A stretch of 36,315 nt of DNA, taken from assembly GCA_021846515.1 (NCBI GenBank), contig JAJZWU010000021.1, positions 1-36,315 on the forward strand, in the 5' to 3' direction. The DNA comes from Actinomycetes bacterium (lineage in GTDB: Bacteria; Actinomycetota; Acidimicrobiia; Acidimicrobiales; JAMCPL01). The translations under genes were made by a program, and so were the position numbers. The notes under the pieces were generated by a model. The model was not told the DNA's origin and did no database searches. It worked only from the letters and a program-made list of their open reading frames with translations. Shown piece by piece: positions 32,701-36,315 of this stretch (position 1 is its first letter; every line of letters begins with the position of its first letter).

Positions 32701-34326
32701 GTATATGCGTGCCGGGTTCCCCAGAATCTTGTTCCTCCAAGCCAGCCAATGGGCTCCGGGCTTCCCGAAGGGCCGGAGTCCCGGAGCCTGACCGGCACTC
32801 TGTTGTGGGGTCCTCTGGGCAGCGGAACGAATTACCAGGCATTCGGAGAGACATGCCGACTCGCAGTTGCAAGTGGAGGTTACCTGTATGGGGTGACCAA
32901 CAGTTGCACCAGTTGGTCAGGGAATTACTGCCAGCACGAGGTACCGGCGCTGGAAGCCACCTCTGAGAAATCAGGGGCAATCGAGTGGAGCACTCCCCTA
33001 CCCTTCTGCAGGAACATGCAGCAATCTGACCTGTCTTCCTGCAGCCTTACCGTCATGGCTTCGGGGCATACTGCCTTCGTTGCCAACCCCGATTCAAGTT
33101 CCAGCGGGCCGCTACGGATAGTCGCCATAAACAACGGCTCGATTGAATGGGATAGAAGCTACCCATCCTACACGTCCTCTTCGATGGGTGGCGATATGCA
33201 GCTTACCAATACCGGATTCACAAGGCTGGCCATGAGTGGATCCAATATCTACTCGCTCATTCAATTCCAGTCCAACAACGGTTCCCCGGCCTTTGGAGCC
33301 GCAGTACTGTCGATAGATGTCCAAACCGGCCATATTCAATGGATCACTCCCCTACCGTGGTGGTCGCAGGTAGATCAACTCGTAGTGACACCGGCGCAGG
33401 TAATTGTCGCCACGGACTTTTCCAAATTCCAAGCCTCACAGGGTTGTTCTGGATATAGCCAAACTAATGCACCACGCCCTACAGGCCCAGATGCCATACC
33501 TTCCTCGTGGCCATGGCCACCATCAGGCCCCGGCCGAAGCTGCCCGTATCGCAATGGGATCGCCGCGCTGGATCGGGGAAACGGGCATATAGCCTGGGAA
33601 TACACAGGATTGGCTGCAGTACCCAATAATCCCCAATCAAGCAACCTTACCGGTGGTGGAGGCATACTCGTTCTTCAGGGGCAGGTCTTCTCCACAACAG
33701 ATGGCCACTACTACGGCTCCCTGCCCGGAGATTCTCCCACACTGTGTTCATCGACCACATCGTCGACCTCCCAAACAGGGCAAGCCTCCAGCGGGCAAGC
33801 CTCCCAGACAGGACAAGCCGGAGCAGTAGCCGTGGCCGGCGCCATGCTCTATTACCGATCGTGTCAGGGTCGCTATGTCGCACTCCGGTGGCCGAACACC
33901 GGCATCCTCTTGGAATTGGCAGAGGAGGCGTACACCGCTGCCCAGAAGGACCCTGCAGGTACAAGCAATACTCAGACGATCGGGGGATCGCCGGTATCTT
34001 CACGTGCCCGTGAAGCCGCCATTGCCGCTGCGCTGTTTCAAGCTGCCGGTGACTCTACTCAGGCTGCCCAGGCTCGCTCTCTTGCCGGGAAACTTGGATG
34101 GCGCCCCGAGCCAAAGTCCCCACCTGCTGCACCACAAATACCCTCTTGGAACAATATAATGGCAGCCGTCAGGATGTCGCTTACAGGGGCGTTCCTGCCC
34201 TCACAATTACCTGTCATCGTAGGGTGGATAGCCGCCCTATTCTGCCTCGCTGCAACTCTGGCCTGGTATGGGCGCAGGATCCGGCGCAGACGGAAGATCT
34301 ATTCTGGTATGAACTGGCAAAATTGA
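29761..34326 (+). CDS. Giant membrane-anchored surface protein with BNR-like and PQQ-like propeller regions
   Basis: 1521 residues. An N-terminal signal/anchor helix 'NIAVVLLATCIVAAAVGVG' (20-38) is followed by about 380 residues with BNR/sortilin-like repeats ('GVYATSDGGTTW', 'GGLYNSQDASGSW', 'FFNTADYGAHW'), about 400 residues of Ig-like strands ('SPSSSTIARAGGKATFSVTIS', 'FTITPSAPPSMYEYTV'), and a PQQ-like propeller region from about 865 ('FTAFDALTGQFLW', 'LSIDVQTGHIQWITPLPWW', 'IAALDRGNGHIAWEY'). A Gln/Ser-rich stretch and a C-terminal TM (about 1483-1504) followed by RRIRRRRK anchor it as a type I protein. Probably binds or senses an outside ligand; enzymatic activity not evident (no quinoprotein active-site motif seen). 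No SD. The last part overlaps no other credible gene. Confidence 0.85.
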   Translation: MPDPASSAATLRHSLFWRWNIAVVLLATCIVAAAVGVGTAELTSYAQASPGHTHIRTTPWGSILTSRLPLRTRLKGDPLLAISPNFSSDGTAVAGTPQGVYATSDGGTTWTCVGFCGVSVVDIAMSQNFDNNSQGAVLVALPCPAKPAIGCQNIPSALGYAQVWLLTSVNGSSASWLPTRIYQGSIDALAVNDQGMAFADFTGSFWEEWVKGCGIDSCKPHLEMEGGGLYNSQDASGSWNIVTPTPYGAGCGLAFNLDGSGGWMIDDTGQFFNTADYGAHWNAVPWPHTLASSLVLPGADSGKQGYFGYMLDIFSQNSRGCNGPGGGEANQGIGLGAQPLSLWDQHVTSLAADPDFTIPGHHRDVAFASTGRGVYIGGADSAGDFFDLLPGSPQGASALAAGRDAAGQAVIMAMVGSSIERLNLNWPPLLPSLDFQVGSTSSTTPQVYQGSTYTWQDTLTSVNGFSGRVDFGFLYNAPLNVANPTTVDLPANGSIHPGFTVHAYSGGTPGTYTIIPIAEAADGSAYRGYFGLQIQVVSPPVYLEKPSISPSSSTIARAGGKATFSVTISRGAQWTPAYSQVKLALANPNLPEGVTATFSPPVLDLSGTDSASSTLTITTTQLSPSGTLRMDVLAISASKTYHMQVTVTIGPPIPASFTITPSAPPSMYEYTVQHLTISALGTNGKVLTNYSGPLAQLSGHPVSMGLGYSCPQDGCWIDFSHGTATIAYSFDSYSPSERLTVTDKSGAPSATTAPFSVEAPPLAFKFSTLSNQVIDQPFTVHIEAVDSKGRVVTLYNSSQVWLADQSGFVYERIGPFSGGSWTGKLTVPVLMTNDFLQAGDPVGVAPLDIPVYGKSNLFDVKLPSGKGLGGGGSWPQVDFNAGRTDYNPSALVTASGLANAKVLYELPTNLPAFCGNGFLGTPHCESLSTSPGGADGRAPEVGGGIIIPGQFTAFDALTGQFLWVDTGELGGSEPVIDGNAVYACRVPQNLVPPSQPMGSGLPEGPESRSLTGTLLWGPLGSGTNYQAFGETCRLAVASGGYLYGVTNSCTSWSGNYCQHEVPALEATSEKSGAIEWSTPLPFCRNMQQSDLSSCSLTVMASGHTAFVANPDSSSSGPLRIVAINNGSIEWDRSYPSYTSSSMGGDMQLTNTGFTRLAMSGSNIYSLIQFQSNNGSPAFGAAVLSIDVQTGHIQWITPLPWWSQVDQLVVTPAQVIVATDFSKFQASQGCSGYSQTNAPRPTGPDAIPSSWPWPPSGPGRSCPYRNGIAALDRGNGHIAWEYTGLAAVPNNPQSSNLTGGGGILVLQGQVFSTTDGHYYGSLPGDSPTLCSSTTSSTSQTGQASSGQASQTGQAGAVAVAGAMLYYRSCQGRYVALRWPNTGILLELAEEAYTAAQKDPAGTSNTQTIGGSPVSSRAREAAIAAALFQAAGDSTQAAQARSLAGKLGWRPEPKSPPAAPQIPSWNNIMAAVRMSLTGAFLPSQLPVIVGWIAALFCLAATLAWYGRRIRRRRKIYSGMNWQN

Positions 34327-34363
34327 ACGAGCTGGAGCGCAGTTCCATTCCATGTTATGCTAC

Positions 34364-34382
34364 GCGTATGATACGCTATAAT
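34364..34382 (+). promoter_or_regulatory. Palindrome plus consensus -10 for a leaderless small gene
   Basis: GCGTAT-G-ATACGC (34364-34376) is a perfect 6+1+6 palindrome directly abutting a consensus TATAAT (34377-34382). The in-frame ATG at 34389 is 6 nt after the -10. A repressor on the palindrome would block polymerase, so autoregulation by a downstream product is plausible (inference). Confidence 0.55.
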
Positions 34383-34388
34383 AATTAT

Positions 34389-34592
34389 ATGGAGCTGTAT
34401 TCAACATTTCTTACGGCTACGCCAACCCTACTGGAAGCAGGTAGAATTCTGGACATAGGTTCTACCTTTGATGATTACAACACGTCCTCCAACCCCGATA
34501 CGCTGGCGCTAAGCATGGATTTACAGGTGGTGGGTCTGGCGTTTTGGAAAGCCTTTATTGAAATGGCTGCCAGTCTGTCGTCCAATGGATAG
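34389..34592 (+). CDS. Small protein (67 residues) coupled to the DUF2335 gene
   Basis: Reads MELYSTFLTATPTLLEAGRI... to ...LAFWKAFIEMAASLSSNG. ATG 34389 is chosen because TATAAT ends 6 nt earlier; an in-frame ATG at 34368 would give 74 residues but overlaps the palindrome. No family recognised; it is mixed hydrophobic and acidic, without a clear TM helix. Its stop overlaps the start of the DUF2335 gene by 8 nt (ATGGATAG), so the two are translated together. A short partner gene before a membrane protein is reminiscent of two-part accessory or defence modules, but nothing proves that. Confidence 0.6.
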   Translation: MELYSTFLTATPTLLEAGRILDIGSTFDDYNTSSNPDTLALSMDLQVVGLAFWKAFIEMAASLSSNG

Positions 34593-35103
34593 CGACAAAG
34601 CTTCATTAGATCCGGCACAACAGCCTGATCCACCAAGCGATGCGATGCAAGCATTACCGCCGGAGCTGGCATCGCTCATAAAAAGTATTCCTGAAGGTCA
34701 ATCAGACCAAAATACTATGATGGCAGCTTTACTCGGTATCCAGGCTACCATAGGACCGCTACCGCCACCTACAATGCTCCGTGAATATGAAGAGATCTAC
34801 CCAGGGTTCACTGCCAGCTTTATCAAAATGATTGAGCGGCAAGAGACACACCGACAAGGTCTCGAAAAAACAACCGTTGAAGGAAACAACAAACGTGCAA
34901 GTCAAGGTCTCTACATTGGAGCCGTAGTTGCCATCCTCTTTCTGATCGCAGCAACTGCACTTGGTCTGGATCACGATACAGTAGCAGCATCGGTAATTGG
35001 CGGAGTAGACATAGTTGGTCTCACTACAGTATTTGTAGTAGGTAGGCGAGAACAGCGTATAGAGAGGGTTGAGAAAAGAAAAATAGCCGAGCAGAAAAAA
35101 TAG
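34585..35103 (+). CDS. DUF2335-family predicted membrane protein
   Basis: 172 residues from ATG 34585 (the frame extends to 34558, but the coupling overlap favours 34585). The family motif 'PPPTMLREYEEIYPGF' (about 60-75) leads into a charged helix 'ASFIKMIERQETHRQGLEK', then two TM helices (about 109-128 and 135-153) and a highly basic tail (RREQRIERVEKRKIAEQKK). DUF2335 proteins are typical of accessory and phage-associated regions; their role is unknown. It follows the small coupled ORF and precedes a stem-loop-rich stretch and hsdM, so it probably belongs to an acquired module. Confidence 0.8.
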   Translation: MDSDKASLDPAQQPDPPSDAMQALPPELASLIKSIPEGQSDQNTMMAALLGIQATIGPLPPPTMLREYEEIYPGFTASFIKMIERQETHRQGLEKTTVEGNNKRASQGLYIGAVVAILFLIAATALGLDHDTVAASVIGGVDIVGLTTVFVVGRREQRIERVEKRKIAEQKK

Positions 35104-35146
35104 GGACGGACCTACTGGCCGTCGAGCCAGGCTTGTAGGCGGTCCC
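35103..35146 (+). ncRNA. Long interrupted stem-loop right after the DUF2335 stop
   Basis: Nested complementary arms: GGGAC (35103-35107) with GTCCC (35142-35146), CCTAC (35111-35115) with GTAGG (35135-35139), and TGGC (35116-35119) with GCCA (35126-35129), with a CGTCGA loop. No T-run follows, so it is not a simple intrinsic terminator. It could be a structured RNA element, an mRNA stabiliser or a mobile-element end. Structure is read directly; function unknown. Confidence 0.5.
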
Positions 35147-35164
35147 GACATCTGGGAGGTGGCT

Positions 35165-35236
35165 ATGTGGTTGGACGACCTTTCCGGTAATCAGGATCCA
35201 ATCGGAAGATGGGACAGCACTTGTCTTGAGTGCTGA
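35165..35236 (+). other. Possible 23-codon leader ORF ending in a hairpin
   Basis: GGGAGG is 5 nt before ATG 35165; the peptide MWLDDLSGNQDPIGRWDSTC runs on to a TGA at 35234-35236. The end of the ORF folds as CAGCACT (35215-35221) / AGTGCTG (35229-35235), and another hairpin GCCTT-CAT-AAGGC follows at 35258-35270. The layout resembles a translated leader, but no amino-acid run points to an attenuator. Confidence 0.3.
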
Positions 35237-35319
35237 GTGCGAAAACGGCTATCCGTGGCCTTCATAAGGCTGTCAATAAACTGCAACGGATACAGCAAGG
35301 GTAGTAGAATGAAGCAGCA

Positions 35320-35505
35320 ATGACCCGGAATCGACAGATCAGTAATACCGCAAATGCCGACTACCCATTAGGCGGCATTTCCTGCACCTCTCAGGCTGTG
35401 GGCAGCGTGGCTACACGGTTTTATGCGTGTTTGAAAATTGATAAACAGGCTCATTGCGTAGTTGCCGGATCTGAAAATACCCGGACAGAGGATTTCTTCG
35501 AATGA
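35320..35505 (+). CDS. Possible small protein overlapping the hsdM start
   Basis: A 61-codon ORF whose stop overlaps the hsdM ATG as ATGA (35502-35505), the usual sign of coupled genes. The product (starting MTRNRQISNTANADYPLGG, with three Cys, ending DFFE) has no family I recognise and there is no clear SD. It might instead be noncoding leader sequence. Between 35236 and 35320 there is no gene. Confidence 0.35.
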   Translation: MTRNRQISNTANADYPLGGISCTSQAVGSVATRFYACLKIDKQAHCVVAGSENTRTEDFFE

Positions 35506-36315
35506 GCCCAAGCACAAAAGAATCTCAGCGTGCAGAGTTGCACAAGACGATATGGCGCATTGCGAATGACCTCAGGGGTAGTGTCGATGGCTGGGACTTC
35601 AAAAGCTATGTACTTGGCATACTCTTTTATCGCTTCATCTCGGAAAACCTTACAGCTTATATAAACGCATGGGAGCACAAGGCAGGACAGACTGATTTCG
35701 ACTACACAGAGTTGCCTGATGATAAGGCGGAGTTTGGCCGCAAGGAGACCGTTGCCGAGAAGGGATTCTATATCCTTCCGAGCGAACTCTTTGCCAATGT
35801 TAGAAAGCGTGCCGCCTCCGACGAGGACCTCAACGAGACGTTGGAGCGCGTCTTCAACCACATAGAGGGCTCGGCGCTCGGTACAGACAGCGAGGATACC
35901 CTAAAGGGCTTGTTCGATGACCTTGATGTAAATAGTGCCAAGCTCGGTGCAACGGTGGCCAAACGCAATGAGAAGCTTGTCAAGCTTCTTGATGCAATTG
36001 GTGACCTTAACCTCGGCACAGAGTTTACCGAGCACACGATCGACGCGTTTGGCGACGCGTATGAGTATTTGATGCAGATGTATGCCTCAAGCGCGGGCAA
36101 GTCCGGTGGCGAGTACTACACCCCGCAGGAAGTCTCAGAATTACTTGCTCGCATCACGGTAGCCGGAAAGACCTCTGTAAACAAAGTCTACGACCCGGCC
36201 TGTGGGTCTGGTTCTCTGCTGCTAAAGTTCGCCAAGGTGCTTGGCAGGGATAACGTCAGATTGGGCTTCTTTGGCCACAAGTCCACATATCGTTTACTGC
36301 ATTCTGTATCAATTG
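35502..36315 (+). CDS. hsdM: Type I restriction-modification DNA methyltransferase subunit HsdM, 5' part
   Basis: N6-adenine methyltransferase subunit of a type I restriction-modification complex, which modifies host DNA and, with HsdS and HsdR, restricts foreign DNA. Seen: the N-terminal helical domain 'ELHKTIWRIANDLRGSVDGWDFKSYVLGILFYRFISEN', then 'HTIDAFGDAYEYLMQMYASSAGKSGGEYYTPQEVSELL' and the SAM-binding motif 'VYDPACGSGSLLL'. This pattern is that of the EcoR124I-like (type IC) HsdM. The ATG at 35502 overlaps an upstream ORF as ATGA. The frame is open to the window edge (271 codons), so the catalytic NPPY lies outside. From codon 259 (36276) the sequence stops matching the family: after GFFG, the expected QEIN...TTYNL is replaced by HKSTYRLLHSVSI, suggesting a rearrangement. 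Confidence 0.93.
   Translation, partial: MSPSTKESQRAELHKTIWRIANDLRGSVDGWDFKSYVLGILFYRFISENLTAYINAWEHKAGQTDFDYTELPDDKAEFGRKETVAEKGFYILPSELFANVRKRAASDEDLNETLERVFNHIEGSALGTDSEDTLKGLFDDLDVNSAKLGATVAKRNEKLVKLLDAIGDLNLGTEFTEHTIDAFGDAYEYLMQMYASSAGKSGGEYYTPQEVSELLARITVAGKTSVNKVYDPACGSGSLLLKFAKVLGRDNVRLGFFGHKSTYRLLHSVSI

Noticed and set aside
34098-34388. Upstream extension of the small ORF into the giant surface-protein gene
   Set aside because: It overlaps the well-supported C-terminal TM region of the 1521-residue protein; TATAAT at 34377-34382 argues for a start at 34389.
35103-35146. Integron attC site or IS200/IS605 end
   Set aside because: No attC R/L box consensus and no transposase or integrase nearby; kept only as an unexplained structured element.

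Overview
The window looks like chromosomal DNA of an actinobacterium, roughly half G+C by eye. The evidence is indirect: a PAC2-family protein, an alpha2-type glycyl-tRNA synthetase, an ECF sigma factor carrying its own zinc-binding anti-sigma-like segment and membrane anchor, many apparently leaderless starts (a TANNNT box 6-7 nt before the start codon), and large secreted proteins built from 'DTRC...GYLT...VDVxGY' and 'SCxSxxFCxAVG' repeats of a kind I associate with Actinobacteria. A relative of the Acidimicrobiia is plausible but not shown by the sequence alone.

Layout. (1) 164-3868, minus strand: an HSL-type esterase, a bitopic membrane protein with a Met/Gln/Pro-repeat linker, and a two-domain FMN-barrel protein. 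(2) 3972-7364, plus strand, divergent from the first group: a phosphotransferase-fold kinase, a SemiSWEET-like transporter, a PAC2 protein with a very acidic tail, and a nitroreductase whose 3' end has been copied in tandem. (3) 7580-12277: a small unknown leaderless gene converging on ppdK and glyS. (4) A tRNA-Ala(CGC) at 12568-12643. (5) 12659-21785, minus strand: two very large secreted proteins in an apparent operon, preceded upstream by a uppP-like gene, a 52-codon coupled ORF and a small membrane protein. (6) 22030-28011, plus strand: a small unknown protein, a third secreted repeat protein, then 7 bp later a membrane-tethered sigma/anti-sigma/sensor fusion, then a lipoprotein. (7) 28090-29330, minus strand: a DoxX-like protein and a secreted-type protein coupled by ATGA. 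(8) 29761-34326: a 1521-residue membrane-anchored surface protein. (9) 34368 to the end: an accessory segment with a small leaderless ORF, a DUF2335 membrane protein, a stem-loop-rich stretch and the 5' part of a type I restriction-modification hsdM whose similarity to its family stops abruptly at about 36276.

The most interesting material is the cell-surface system in regions 5 and 6. I count 14 + 7 consecutive 'SC-x5-C' repeats in one protein and 7 in another. These multiples of seven suggest disulphide-stapled seven-bladed beta-propellers. In the second protein the 7-repeat block sits inside a DTRC domain that is otherwise continuous. The next gene in that operon encodes a sigma factor fused to a ZAS-like zinc motif, a transmembrane helix and an outer domain, which suggests surface assembly or sensing is linked to transcription in one polypeptide. 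Housekeeping genes (ppdK, glyS, tRNA-Ala) separate this system from the first two clusters.

Starts were reassigned where ribosome-binding sites or -10 boxes favoured it (glyS, both large secreted proteins, uppP, the 22030 gene, the DUF2335 gene). All functions are read from motifs; no database search was possible.
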